64,000 nucleotides of DNA from Imbricaverruca yamaguchii (GCA_034440575.1 JAOTOL010001597.1:2181501-2245500), one strand, 5' to 3'. Counted from the first letter of the stretch, positions 22,023 to 33,770 are shown. The notes: generated by a model not told the origin, from the letters alone. Program-made: numbers and translations.

Positions 22023-24465
22023 CGTCGGCAGGTCGTGCACTCAGCCATGGGCGGAGCGGCCAAGGTGTCGTCAGTTGACCTGGTCGGGTCGCGGGGCTGT
22101 CGCTCGCCGGCCGACGGCGGCCGCCAGCACTGGCCAACACTGGCCAATGCTCGCCAACCGTGTCCGTGTGTGTGTGTGTGCATGAATGCATGTATGCATA
22201 TGTGTGCTCATAGCCGCACTCCAGGATGTGCCGGGTGAGGCGCGGCGGCGGCCAGCTGAATAATGCAGACGCGCTGCGCGGCGTGACGGCGAAGGCCGGC
22301 GTCGCCGGCGCCGGCTGCACGTTCCGCTGGTGTGTGCAGCGGCCCGACTGGGCCGGCCTTGCCGCCCGTCCCCGCCCCTGCTGTTGACCCGCGCGCGGCT
22401 GCTCCCACCGACGTGGCGTGCTGCACGACCCCCCCCCCCGCTGCAACATGGCTCGGCGCGAGTGCACAGTGCACACGACGCCGCCACTTGAGTCGCGCCG
22501 CCGCGCCGCGTCTCCCGCGCCATTTGCATGCGCGCCATATCCGGGTAAACGGGCGAGCGTGCATGCAGCGCCGGGCGGGCGGCACCGGCGGCGGCGGCGG
22601 CGCCGCCGGTGCTGGCCGGTGCGCGCGCCAGCGTCGCACATGCATTATGCATGGCGTCGGCTGCCGGCGTCACCACGTGCGGCGCTGCCCAGCCGACGGC
22701 CGGGCCGTCCGCGCGTCTGGCACGTGAGGTGACCGCAGATGCGCCGCCACCGCCGCCGGGGGTGTGGCGTGTGGCCGGCCGGTCGGGTGGTAGCGCGCTC
22801 GCGATCCTCGCGTGCGAGACTGGGGCGGTGTGCGCCGCCGCGGAACGCAACGGCCGGTGGTCACGTTGCGTGCCGCACGCAGCTGGTGACGACTACGCCG
22901 CACCAGCTGCGTGTTTCACACCCTCCGATCCACCTCGATCTACGCTTCCTGACCTCGTACTCACTGTGCCGCACAGTGGCCGGCGGTCAGCTGATGCTCG
23001 GCGCGGTGGTCAGCTGTTGCGCGACTCACCTGGCCAGCGGTCAGCTGATGCAGGACGCAGCGTTCTGTGGTGGGCGACAGGAGTGGCTTGTCAGCGGCCG
23101 TGTTGACCGCCGCTCACAACCTCCGCCGTCGGCGGGTGGACACAGGTCTGCGGTCGTTTGATGGACACTTTACGGCCGTGCGCTGCATGCCGAGTGGTGT
23201 CAGACTTGTCGGCCGGTGATGAGCCGCCCTGGGAGTGCCTGGCCAGCTGGTCGACCGCAGTGGGCACCGCCAGCTGTGCCTCCCACGGATCGACTCGACA
23301 CAGCGTGATCGACTCGTGCATAACTCTGGCCGTCAGTAATTTCGTCATTAATTGTTATTTGTGTGCTCTGTCCGAAGATGTGTCTTCGAACTTGAGGGGA
23401 AGCAGCTGATGCCTGGTAGAGAGTGCAGGAGGTGGCTGGCGTGTGGCGTCGCCAGCCGACCAGGGGGGGGGGGGGGTCAGCCGGTGTCACCGCGCGACAA
23501 GGATGCGAGTGCATCGCTGGCCGTGGACCGTTACCGGCGTGCTGTGGCCTCGTCCTCGTGCACGTTCGCTCGTGCATGTTTTCCGCCTGCTGGTGTAAAA
23601 AATCTGATGCACGACCGATGCAATCGATGCGCCCCTAAACTCCAGTCAAAGAGACTTACACGTTTTGCAGCTGCATTTCAGGTTTTGTCGTGGCTACCTC
23701 GATCTATGAACAGGCCGCACTATTTTTAGGCTTCGGAGCATTGCTCGTCAATTGTATCGACCCGTTCCCACGGATCGGCATGGCAACTGGACCGCAGTCA
23801 TCAGCGACCGGACGGTGTAGCGTGTCCGGCGTCATCGTGATTACGTCATGACGACGGGCCGGCGACACCGCTGCCGGAGATGAAAAGTTCACGGTGGCCG
23901 GCGGGTTGTCATGCGAGCTTGCGGTCGGGCCTGTCCAGCTGCAGACATTGCTGGCATATCCCCTGGGGGATCACTGACGCGGCGCGTCTCGACACCGCTG
24001 TCGGACGGTGCCGGCTGTTGGGGGGGGGCGCGGCGCGTGGTGTCCGGCTCACGGCCGACGCGGCTCCGACCGCTCTCCGACGTGCCTGGAATGCCGCTGC
24101 CGCTCAGCCGGCCAAAGCCGCCGCAGCCGCCGGCGGCGAGAAGCCGCCCCAGCCGGAGCCGGCGCGCAGGTGTCTGCTGATCCCGGCCCGCACCGGCCGG
24201 GCGCACCGGGATCAACGCCTGATGGTGTGCACCCTGGCCGGTGCAGGCAGTGCTTCCGAGAGCTTTATCGGAGGCTCGCATCTGGCGCATTACCTCTGCA
24301 GATGTGGCTTTCTTTAGAGCATGGCTTAGAATGACGCAGGAGGTCATGGGTGATCCCATGTCTGCGGCCTGGCGTTTGCGGTCTGGCGCCGTGCGGTATG
24401 CTACTTCTCCGTAGCTGTGTTGTCTGCGTTCAAGGTACGTGATGGGGCGGAACGTGACGTGGTCA
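22023..24465. other. CpG-rich DNA without a recognised gene
   Basis: Includes a (TG)n run near 22,165, a C-run at 22,430, a 14-base G-run at 23,463-23,476, and CGG/GCC-rich stretches at 22,580-22,620 and 24,100-24,140. The frame near 24,050-24,250 (AAAQPAKAAAAAGGEKPPQ) has a mild G/C third-position bias but no recognised domain. A tail fragment (CAATCGATGCGCCCCTAAAC) lies at about 23,619. Confidence 0.4.
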
Positions 24466-25105
24466 CGGCCCGGCACAGTCTCAGGCTCACGTGACGCGGT
24501 CACGGCCAGACCCCAGTTTCAGGCTCACGTGACGCGGTCACGGCCCGACCCCAGTCTCAGGCTCACGTGACGCGGTCACGGCCAGACCCCAGTCTCAGGC
24601 TCACGTGACGCGGTCACGGCCAGACCCCAGTCTCAGGCTCACGTGACGCGGTCACGGCCAGACCCCAGTCTCAGGCTCACGTGACGCGGTCACGGCCCGA
24701 CCCCAGTCTCAGGCTCACGTGACGCGGTCACGGCCCGACCCCAGTCTCAGGCTCACGTGACGCGGTCACGGCCCGACCCCAGTTCAGGCTCACGTGACGC
24801 GGTCACGGCCAGACCCCAGTCTCAGGCTCACGTGACGCGGTCACGGCCACTCTTCAGGCTCACGTGACGCGGTCACGGCCCGACCCAGTCTCAGGCTACG
24901 TGACGGGTCACGGCCGACCGAGGGTAGCCAGTCTCAGGCTCGTGACGCGGTCCGGCCCGACCCCAGTCTCGGCTCCTGACGTCGCTCACGTGACGCGGTC
25001 ACGGCCCGAACCCAGTCTCAGGCTCACGTGACGCGGTCACGGCCCGACCCCAGTCTCAGGCTCACGTGACGCGGTCACGGCCCGAACCCAGTCTCAGGCT
25101 CTCAG
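24466..25105. repeat. Minisatellite, 38 bp unit, about 16 copies, CACGTG-rich
   Basis: The unit is CTCACGTGACGCGGTCACGG followed by CCCGACCCCAGTCTCAGG. Nearly every copy holds TCACGTGA. The array is clean in the middle and eroded at 24,840-25,000. Confidence 0.95.
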
Positions 25106-25755
25106 GCGGCACCGGTGCCCCCGTGATAAAAAGGCGTGTGCACTTTGCCATCGGCAGTGGCGGGTGCTATGCCAAATCACGACTGTTCCAGACCGGCTAA
25201 TTCAGTGTCTGCAGCAGCGATGCTTTGTTTGAGTCGTACTGCGTGAGCGCTCAGCGAGAGTGGCGTTCACTGCGGGCGCTTCCGTGGTTTGCAAGCGACC
25301 GTCAACAGACCAGGGAATGTCTTGACAACAGACTCGAATGTCTCGACTCTCGGCAGCCGAATATCACAACGTTCGATGCAGATCAAGTTTTAGGTGTAGG
25401 CCATGCAAAACTGGCAGCGAGATCGGCTTCCAATTTGGGCTGTGATCGCGAATCGTTCCGGGTGTTGGATTTTCCGTCTCGTGCGTAACTATTCGGTATG
25501 AGATATCAGCAATGCGTTGTGGTTTTGGAAGTGGAATGTTCGGCAAAAGGCGAAATCACTAGATCTTCGCGCACAACATGCGCCTCTTATACTTCAAGTA
25601 GTGGCGTCGTCAGTCCTGCTGACTCGCTCGCTGACGTCACCACTTCGCAGTGCGACAGGTGAATACCCACTGCGATTGTCATGTGTCTGTGATGACGCGT
25701 GCTGCTGTGATGGCGCCCGTGAGGTCGTGCCCTCGGGGCGTGACACTGGACCAAG
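25106..25755. other. Unassigned DNA
   Basis: An 87-residue frame at 25,225-25,488 has no recognisable domain. No other signal. Confidence 0.4.
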
Positions 25756-25759
25756 GATA

Positions 25760-26240
25760 AATTATTCGTGGAATAGGGTGGAAAACACCATTTTCTGAAC
25801 ACTCAATCGACATCCTTCTCCAAGGAGTATCGACATCATGCTCCTTGGCGCGGGCTTATTAAGTCTTCGTGTTTCCTTTCTAACAGTATATCGTCTATAA
25901 GTGTCATGTTAATGCTCTCGATAAGGAATGGTGATGCACGAACATTTCGCAATGTAATTTCAGGTGACCGGATTAACTATAACGTGGTTTAGCATACAGT
26001 ATCGGTTTCTAGCATAGGTATTTGTATCCCTGTCGCGAATATAGCTCTTCTTAAATTATGAATTTTCAGGCAAAGGATAAAAGTCCAGTTATATGCACCT
26101 ACACCATTGGCACAAAGTTGAGTCCGAAAGACATCAAATACTATATTTATGACGCTAATTCCATGACAAATTTGGACATTCTTCTGTGCCCGTTTCGACA
26201 TCTCACACCCAACGAAAAACCATTATTTTAACCCTGCACT
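25760..26240 (+). repeat. Dispersed repeat family F, copy 1
   Basis: Shares ordered blocks with 32,250-32,640: a TGAACACT(C/G)AATC block, AATTTCAGGTGA, TAGCATAGGT.TTT.TATC and CGTTTCGACATCTCACAC followed by AACGA. The blocks are in the same order and orientation with about 60-75% visible identity between them. It ends in an inverted CCCTGCACTG...CAGTGCAGGG palindrome (26,233-26,262), which may be a separate hairpin. Unclassified element. Confidence 0.6.
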
Positions 26241-26770
26241 GGACGACGCAGTGCAGGGTTAAATGACGACTGTTTGATGACGACGTTCCCCGGCGGCGGC
26301 GGTGCCGGTCGGACGGCATTAGCTCGGCGCCTCCACTCGCTGGCACCGTGGCCGAAACTTCCCACATTCCAGTCATGCACCGGCATCGCTGTCCATTTAA
26401 GTCGATTTAATAGTACGAGGCTAATCTGGAAAAGTCTTTGCTGGGAACAGCTTGATGGATGATTGGATTGCCTGCAAGGTTGTGGTGCATCCAAGCCGAA
26501 GCTGGCGGTTTTTGTTGATTCGACGTGGCTGCGGATTGCGGATGTGAGGCGATTACCCCACGGGTGAGCTTCAGTGGGCGTTTGGAGGCCCTGACCCAAA
26601 TAGGCCACAGCTTTTGGACGGATGCTAACGATAATCCGCACGCCAACATGGCTTGGCGGCTACTCAGTTTCACGTCACTTACTACTTTTAGATATAGACA
26701 CACTGAGTCCCATATAAGGTTCTGAAAAATAAGGCACTCATGGGCGCTAGTTAACCACCAGCAGTTCGGA
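26241..26770. other. Unassigned DNA
   Basis: No gene recognised. Confidence 0.45.
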
Positions 26771-26771
26771 G

Positions 26772-26965
26772 ACAAATGGTCTAGGAGCAAGTTGCCAGTC
26801 TCACAATCGAAAGGTTGTCGGTTCAAGTCTAACCTTCGCTACTCTTTGCCCGCGACCAATCGGCGTGAGAGGTTGGCGACGCTACATGGCTCAATGGCCG
26901 ATGTGTTGAAAAACCAATAACCGACCAGCCACGAGCTGTTCGGGCGCCTTTAAGCCCAAATGCTC
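26772..26965 (+). repeat. tRNA-derived SINE, family B, forward, near full length
   Basis: Head CTAGGAGCAAGTTGCCAGTC, CACAATCGAAAGGTTGTCGG and TTCAAGTCTAACC; body CCCGCGACCAATCGGCGTGA then GAGGTTGGCGACGCTACATG; end GAAAAACCAATAACCGACC. A tail fragment (GGGCGCCTTTAAGCCCAAAT) follows at 26,941-26,961. Confidence 0.8.
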
Positions 26966-27394
26966 AGTCAATGCGTGCACACCTCAAGGACGCGGCGCGG
27001 CCGCCTCCGCGCGACGCGCCGGTGGTGTTCCGTGGTGTTGCGTGCCGCTGGTCGGCCGGCCCGGTCGCGTCCGCGCTGTCGGCGCGACCCACGCCGTCGT
27101 GTTGAGAGTGGACCGTCGGACGTGATGGGCGCCGACGGAGATGTTTGACAGGACGGGGAGCCGGTGTCGGCCCGCGTGCCGCCGCACCGACCGAGTGGCT
27201 CTGTTTACGTGCGCGTACACAACCGCGGCGGTGTGTTGGCGGCGAGTCGTGCCGGGTCAGACTGGTGGCGCCCGTACTGTGCCAGCGGTGCTGGTCTGCT
27301 GTTGTGCACAGGGTGTCAGGTATATCAGGTCACACTGGTGACGCCGACACCGTACCAATGGTGCTGGTCTGCTGTTGTGAACATGGTATGCGGA
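26966..27394. other. Unassigned GC-rich DNA
   Basis: GGTGCTGGTCTGCTGTTGTG occurs twice (27,287 and 27,359), part of an approximately 72-bp tandem duplication. Confidence 0.5.
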
Positions 27395-27548
27395 GTTACT
27401 GATGTCGACTGATGTCGGCTATTGCCGGCCTACTGATGTCGGCTAATGCCGGCCTACTGTTGTCGGCTGATGCCGACCTACTGATGTCGGCTGATGCCGA
27501 CCTACTGATGTGGACTGATGTCGGCCTACTGATGTCGACTGATTCAGA
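27395..27548. repeat. Minisatellite, about 24 bp unit
   Basis: About six copies of CTGATGTCGGCTGATGCCGA followed by CCTA. Confidence 0.9.
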
Positions 27549-29440
27549 GAGGCCGACGACTCAGTTTGTAGTTCCTCAAATAGACGAGCCATTCCTAGCG
27601 TATGCCACTCACACATAAACTGGCAGCACTGTCCGTCTGTTCAAATTAGTTGCGTCCTAAAGGTATTTTATGATGGCTTCCCACAACCACTCAGAAGACT
27701 AACCGCAGGTCAACGGTCAAACTGGTTGTAAGACGGTGAGGGTCACCACCTTCAAAACCACGAAATATGAACTGGGAAGCATAGATCAAGGCGAGCGCTA
27801 TATCACCGATGAATTTGATGCTCACCCTAGAGCTATCAACAAGGCGGGCGTGAAGGACGAATAAGCCGGGCGGGTGGTCGGGTACGACTGCGATGCTCCC
27901 TGAGTTCATGGGTTGCATGTGAAGCGTGCTCATTAAAGCAGCTGCGTGGTTTATTTGCCTGGTTCCTGAGGCCTTGAATCGGGAGTAATTCGTGCAGTTT
28001 GAATACTCATTCTCGTCCGTTACACTATTTAGTATCGACATTGACTGTCGTTATTAAGCGGAGTACTGACTGTTGCTGGGCTCAGTCTGCTTCGTTGTTT
28101 TGATTCCCTGGAATAGTGGCTTGTCCGTCGGTGGTGCTGTCCTTGACCACTATCAGCTGACCCTGTCATTGAAAGTCGGTTACAACCGTTAGCCGACTCG
28201 GTATGATCGACATCTGTGTTCGTGTGCTGTGCCTGACCTGGCCTGATCTGGCCCGCTCCCCTGATGTGGTGAGGTCACCGGCTGACCCAGGCCACCACAT
28301 GGCTTGAGGGCGCCTTCTGACGTGTTCCCCTCCCCTGGTGTGATGTCACGCTCCGTGGTTGTGTCGCAGCGTGGTGTAAGGCCGTGGGAGGGGATGAAGA
28401 GGATGGGGTAGGGTAGGGGGTTGTATGTCTTCAGGTTGTCGTGTCGACGCTGATTTGACGTGACACCGGACCTGCCCGCTGACCTGACGGCGGTCGCCGG
28501 TGGCACCACCCCTCCCCCTCCCCCCTAGGGATCAGCGGACGGCGCGCTCCCGGTGGCCTTCTCCGGTTTCCTCCCTTATCGCGATGTCATGAGCCGGCGC
28601 CGTGTCCGGTGTGACTGTGGAGGCGGTTCTCCGCGCCACCGCCGCCGCGCTCCGCTGCGTGGCTGTTGCTCGACGGGGGTTTCGTCGAAGCAATTAGCCG
28701 ACGTTGGCGCCAGGCTCCGCGTCAGGTAGCGCTCCGTAGCGCTACCTCCGCGTCAGGTGGCGCTCGTGCCGACGGACGGCGGGGCGGCCGCACATTCCGG
28801 CCGCCCGGCCCGAGGCGAGGCTCCCAGACAAGGGTTGTAAACGGACGGCCGCGGCCTTGCGTTGCGGTCCAGTCGCGATGATGATCGGGCGAGGATGGCG
28901 TGACGGCCAGCGGAGCGTCGACAAGTGTGCGCGAGCGGTGACGAACCGTGCTCCGGTCGCCGTCTGTGGGCCGCTGGTCGTCACACGAGCCGGTATTGGA
29001 CGTCCACCCTGAGCTCAGCAGCTCGAAATGAAGACCCGTGTACAGACACATCGTGTGTTGGGGATCGGCAGCCTGTCGACCGGTGGATGACATGACAAGG
29101 AGGGTGGGTCACCGGTAGCACGGTGGGTGACACGTTCTCCTGGCGTCCGTGAGGTCGCAGGTGAGGATCTTGTTCTCGTTCAGACGCTGATATTTCGGCG
29201 GCTAATCTCGGTAATGTGGTATCAGTGTGCGGCGATTTTGTGCGACCTGCGTGGCTGCCTGTGTCCAAAGGCATATGATATGATATATTCACATATTCAC
29301 ATATGATTATATTCACGAATGTATAGTGATGACGGGCAGGTGTGCCGCCACTTGTAGCCTCCGGCTCTACATGGTAGTTTCCCACCCCAGTGTAGGCTGC
29401 TGATGGGTCATGTGATGACCTGCCGCGTCGTCGTCCTATC
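27549..29440. other. Unassigned DNA
   Basis: No gene was recognised. GCGTCAGGTAGCGCTCCGTA/GCGCTACCTCCGCGTCAGGT near 28,715-28,760 forms a perfect local palindrome around AGCGCT. Confidence 0.45.
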
Positions 29441-29444
29441 ACCT

Positions 29445-29835
29445 GTGGTGACCTGTGCCCGTGAGATGTGGGCGTGTGGTGGCGAGCCGCCGCCCCGCCC
29501 GGCCGCGCCGCTCCTGGACTGGCAGTCGGGACCTGTGCCCGTGAGATGTGGGTGTGTGGTGGCGAGCCGCCGCCCCGCCCGGCCGCGCCGCTCCTGGACT
29601 GGCAGTCGGGACCTGTGCCCGTGAGATGTGGGTGTGTGGTGGCGAGCCGCCGCCCTGGACGGCAGTGGGACCTGTGCCCGTGGATGTGGGGTGTGGTGGC
29701 GGCCGCCGCCCGCCGCGCCGCTCCCGGACTGGCAGTCGGGGACCTGTGCCCGTGAGATGTGGGTGTGTGGTGGCGAGCCGCCGCCCCGCCCGGCCGCGCT
29801 GCTCCCGGACTGGCAATCGCGACCTGTGACGTGGC
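29445..29835. repeat. Minisatellite, 80 bp unit, about five copies
   Basis: The unit runs ACCTGTGCCCGTGAGATGTG, GGTGTGTGGTGGCGAGCCGC, CGCCCCGCCCGGCCGCGCCG, CTCCTGGACTGGCAGTCGGG. The copy at 29,645-29,720 has several deletions. On the minus strand each unit holds GGGCACAG|GTCCCG, a donor-like site. Confidence 0.92.
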
Positions 29836-30813
29836 CGGCGGCGCGCCGACTGCCGTCTGCACACATCGCTCTGACCCTCCTGACCCGGCCGGACACTCGA
29901 GATCTGCGCGGCGCCGCCCCCGCCCTGCGCATGACGCCGCGGCGCGCCGTGTGCCGACGCGACCGTGACGTGGTCGGCGGTATCAAGTACACGACCGTGA
30001 CGTGGTCGGCGGTATCGGGCGCGGCGGTCGTCAACACACGCCCACGCCAGATCGTGTCGCGGCATGCACCGCTTGGTGGAGCCGGCCTCACGCGGCGGGG
30101 CATGAGAGCCAGTCAGGTCCATCGTCCCCGTCGCCTCAGGCGGTGCGGCTGGCCTCACAGTGGCGGGGAAAGAGATCCAGTCACGTCCATCTTCCCTGTC
30201 GCCTCTGTCGGCACGCGTGAGTACGGCCGAACTCGCGTAACTCCGAACTGGTACGGCCGAAATCATGCTCTCCTGCCCATCATGCCCCGTTCGGCCTGCT
30301 CGCGGTTGTGTTCCTCCAGCTCCCGCAGTCCGTGCGGCTGTCCGGGCTGGACTAGGACACGCTGTGAGCGACGAGCACGCGCCTCCTCACACAGTGGGGC
30401 TCATTTTCCGTACAGCGCGGCGCTATCGCTGGCTTTGTGGACTGGCCGGGTCTTCCCGGCGGCCGACACTCGAGCACTCCTGCGGGCGCTGAGCCACCCC
30501 TGGCGGTGAGCTGCCGACGCGTGTATGTTGTGGGTGGGGCGGGGGCGTCACCGGCGGGCAGTACTCCCGCCGGTGACGGTGTGCCGGTGCCGTGTTGGTA
30601 GCCCGCCGATGTCGGGGCAGACGATGTGCGGAGTCGTTCCGGCGCCGGTTGTGGCCGAGGCGCGTCACGCGACGCGGCCGTGGTCGGTCGGTCGGATGTT
30701 TGCGGGAAGCTGTCGGGCAATTGGTCTTAATGGCATGGAGCGTGCGCTCAGGCTGCCAGGGCGGAGATCAGCCGGCGCGCGCAGAGCAGGACGTGCTCTG
30801 ACGCCGGCTGCAG
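29836..30813. other. Unassigned CpG-rich DNA
   Basis: GACCGTGACGTGGTCGGCGG followed by TATC occurs twice in tandem (29,959 and 29,992). CAGTCA(G/C)GTCCATC also occurs twice, with CCCCGTCGCCTC/CCCTGTCGCCTC (30,111 and 30,178). No gene recognised. Confidence 0.45.
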
Positions 30814-31275
30814 TTAGACGCCAGCACGCACTGTGAGGCCCGCTGGACCGTCAACGCGGCGGGCGTCGCCGCTGTGCCCGGCGCAGACGAGGCTGCGCTC
30901 GGCCCGGCTGGCGCCCTTTTTGCCGGCAACCTTCGGCTTGGTGTGCAGCGGCCGGCGGCGGTTTTTGCGCGCCGCGCCGTACACGCCACGGCGCGTGAGG
31001 CGCGCCGGCAGCTGCGCCTCCGTGCGGCTGCACGGCGTGTACGGCAGGTGCAGCGGGTACGCGGCCGCTGTCGTATACACGCGCCGCTGTCGGCGGCGCG
31101 TGACGGCCGTGGCGCGCCCGTCGGCTGCCGGCTGGCAGCGGGGCGTGTCTCGCGGCCGGACAGCGCCGCTGTCGGCTGACTCGGCCACGCCGCCGCCTGT
31201 GCCGGCCGCGGCCAGCTGGCAGATGAGTGCGCGCGCAGCCGGCGGCCCACGCGGCGTCGTGTAGCCGTCTCGGGT
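30814..31275 (-). CDS. Candidate terminal exon, unknown basic protein
   Basis: On the minus strand, CGCACGCTCAG| (exon start 31,275) is a usable acceptor. From it runs an open frame of about 153 codons that ends with TAA at 30,814-30,816. Third positions are very G/C-rich while second positions are not, the pattern of the confirmed exons here. The reading includes TRDGYTTPRGPP, VYTTAAAYPLHLPYTP and a basic stretch KNRRRPLHTKPKVAGKKG. No domain recognised. The plus-strand frames over the same DNA lack this codon pattern. Upstream exons would lie at higher coordinates on the minus strand; none was identified. Confidence 0.33.
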   Translation of the reverse strand, partial: TRDGYTTPRGPPAARALICQLAAAGTGGGVAESADSGAVRPRDTPRCQPAADGRATAVTRRRQRRVYTTAAAYPLHLPYTPCSRTEAQLPARLTRRGVYGAARKNRRRPLHTKPKVAGKKGASRAERSLVCAGHSGDARRVDGPAGLTVRAGV

Positions 31276-31579
31276 CTGAGCGTGCGTAATCCTGCGGCTA
31301 ATTAGTCGGCTCAGACAGGGCGTTTGCGTGTTGGGCTCCGGGCCGGCACGGCAGCGGCGGCGGCGGCGGTTTGATCGCCCGGCTGGTGTGTTGCCGGTCG
31401 TGTTGTGATCGTCCCGCCAGCTGCAGTAAGCGGTGCTGAGTGGCGTTCCACGCGGCACATGGCCGGTGCGGCCGACGCGGTGGGTGCGGCGGCGCCGTCG
31501 GCGTCGACGCTCGCCTCCCCGGGTCAGCGTCGACGCTGGTCGACGCTGGCCTTCCTTTTACGAGTAGCATGCTTATGTT

Positions 31580-31750
31580 CTCCGTAACCGATCCGGGATC
31601 GTGATACTGAACATTCCGTGGCACAATAACCGATCCGGGATCGTGATAATGAACATTGCGTGGCACAATTTCAGGTGAAGGGGTCGCCTATAGCGTGTTA
31701 TTTTAAACATTTGCAGCTTATAGCATATGGGCTTGTATCGGTACCAGTCG
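31580..31750 (+). repeat. Dispersed repeat family F, fragment
   Basis: CGATCCGGGATCGTGATA(C/A)TGAACATTCCGTGGCACAAT-type sequence occurs twice (31,588 and 31,628) and continues into CAGGTGAAGGGGTCGCCTAT and a TTATAGCATATGGGCTTG block. This matches 32,320-32,420. Confidence 0.65.
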
Positions 31751-31767
31751 ATGTGTTCGTCAGATCG

Positions 31768-31866
31768 CTAACGTCGGTCACGACTGTCGGTCACGATTGT
31801 CGGTCACGATTGTCAGTCTCGGCTGTCGGTCAAGACTGTCGGTCACGACTGTCGGTCACAGCTCTG
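31768..31866. repeat. Short minisatellite, 12-14 bp unit
   Basis: About seven copies of GTCGGTCACGACT with small variants. Confidence 0.85.
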
Positions 31867-31944
31867 GCCGGGTTGCCGCCACAGGGAAGACGACCTCTCC
31901 GTGTCATCATCGCGCTCCAGCCAACCCAGCATGGGCCACTGGCT

Positions 31945-32061
31945 CGCGTTAGCTCAGTCAGTATGGCGTTGAACTCGTGAGCACTAGGTTACAAGTTTAT
32001 ATCCCATAACCCGCGCGATTAGCGAGTCAACCCTCGGGCAAGCGGCATGAGAAGTCAGTGA

Positions 32062-32103
<42 letters not shown>

Positions 32104-32105
32104 CC
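31945..32105 (+). repeat. tRNA-derived SINE (C-like) ending in (TA)n
   Basis: Head CGCGTTAGCTCAGTCAGTAT then GGCGTTGAACTCGTGAGCAC; core-like CATGAGAAGTCAGTGACGAT; then (TA)n from about 32,064 to 32,100. It is degenerate but has the same order of parts as 10,762 and 60,517. Confidence 0.55.
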
Positions 32106-32249
32106 TAGCAGTAGAGTGCGTCGCAAAATAGCCAAAAGTTCTTCTTCCAGCTAGCGGTGCGTTACCAACTCATAGGTGATCCCAGCTGCAGGCTCCACAC
32201 AGCTGAGACTGTGACCAGTTTAGAGTGTCTAAGGACTGGGGGACAGTGG

Positions 32250-32640
32250 TGCATTTTTCGTGAAATATGGTGGAATATACCACTTGCTGAACACTGAATC
32301 AAAACCCTTCACAGAGATCTGGGATCGTGATAACGAACATTCCTTAGCGCAATTCCAGGTGAAGGGATTGCCTATGGCGTGCTATGTTGCACAATGCCAG
32401 TTTATAGCATAGGTGCTTGCATCGCTATTGCTGATACCAGTGTCCACAAATTAGGTACCTCCAAAACACGGAAAGCGTGACACAATAATATGTACGCAAT
32501 TTCCTCAAAACTGGGTTTGCAAGACTTAACAAGTTTTGCAACGTCATTATTTCTGTGTCAATTTCGACAGCATGTTGTACTCGTTTCGACATCTCACACT
32601 TAACGAGATATCCTTATTTTTACACTGCTGGGAGAGGGTG
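32250..32640 (+). repeat. Dispersed repeat family F, copy 2
   Basis: Blocks shared with 25,760-26,240: GTGGAATATACCACTTGCTG, AATTCCAGGTGAAGGGATTG, TTATAGCATAGGTGCTTGCA and CTCGTTTCGACATCTCACAC. Confidence 0.65.
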
Positions 32641-32950
32641 TGAATTTTCTTCTGGTGGACACTAATGCGCTATTCGGAAGTACCTCATACGATTAGTGCC
32701 AACCTCTGCCATCCCTTTGGGCACTAGGCCGCTGCTAGCAGTTCATGTGCCCTTAAGCCCAAATAATCGAAATCCAATCGAATATGCCATCCCTTCAGAA
32801 CCGGCCCGGTGACCGGTCAGCCACAACGTGCTGAAGAGACCGGCACCGCCAGCTACTGGACCGTGGCCGCTCTCCAGTGTACCCCTGATGACATCGTGAC
32901 CTCGTGATGGGACTCATGACGTCATCGTGCAATGGTAGTCAGCACCGTGG

Positions 32951-33139
32951 GGCGGGGATGGCCGAGTGGTTAAGGTGTCGGGCTATGGGCACCAAAGGTC
33001 CCGGGTTCGACTCTAGCGCCACTCAGGACATTTCCCAATCCCGCGGCCCACCGGCGAAACAGTGTGGGCGGCGCCATTAGCCGTGAATGTGCATAAAGTG
33101 TGTCGTGAACCAACCAATAAATATATTTTAAAAAATAGA
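32951..33139 (+). mobile_element. tRNA-derived SINE, family A, with target-site duplication
   Basis: The head GGATGGCCGAGTGGTTAAGG (A box) and CCGGGTTCGACTCTAGCG (B box) is of tRNA-Ser/Leu type. The body is CAGGACATTTCCCAATCCCG, CGGCCCACCGGCGAAACAGT, GTGGGCGGCGCCATTAGCCG, and the 3' end is AATAAATATATTTTAAAAAA. The 15-bp direct repeat TAGTCAGCACCGTGG lies at 32,936-32,950 and 33,140-33,154. CpGs are well preserved, unlike the copy at 39,861. Confidence 0.92.
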
Positions 33140-33454
33140 TAGTCAGCACCGTGGCACGCAGCGGACAGATAGTCAGCTGATCGTCCTTCCCGCTAATGAC
33201 GATCGATCTCTCGGCGGCCGATCATCGTGTGCGTGTGTGTGTGTGTAGTTGGGGCGCGTCAGCAGCTCTGGCGGCTTTGTCGCGCCGTGTTGCGTCTTCT
33301 GTGTTTTGTTGCCGAGCAGGTGGCGCCGTGCCGTGTGACGGTGTGCTGTCATGTTGTGTAGGTGGCATTGCTGGGATGTTGAGCAGGTGATGCACAGCGT
33401 CGCGGAGAAGAGTTGCGCGCTGTTGAGCAAGTGACGTGCTGAGATGTCGCATAG

Positions 33455-33770
33455 GTGATGAACCGTGCTGTTTGGGTAGCGCGCTGTGCTGTTGAGTGGT
33501 ACCATGCTGTGCTGTTGAGTGGTACCATGCTGTGCTGTTGAGTGGTAGCGTGAGCTGTTTGGGTGGCGCTGTGCTGTTGAGTGGTACCATGCTGTGCTGT
33601 TGAGTGGTAGCATGTTGTGCTGTTGAGTGGTACCATGCTGTGTTGTTGGTTACCATGCTGTGCTGTTGAGTGGTACCATGCTGTGCTGTTGAGTGGTACC
33701 ATGCTGTGCTGTTGAGTGGTACCATGCTGTGCTGTTGAGTGGTAGCATGCTGTGCTGTTGAGTCTTTTTG
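33455..33770. repeat. Minisatellite, about 25 bp unit upstream of ATXN1
   Basis: About 12 copies of GTGCTGTTGAGTGGTACCAT followed by GCT, ending about 140 bp before the ATXN1 coding exon acceptor. The minus-strand frame (TAWYHSTAQHG) is an artefact. Confidence 0.93.

Noticed and set aside
27990..28100. Promoter of a minus-strand gene for the 27,691-28,041 frame
   Set aside because: No homology, no codon bias and no clear core promoter motif.
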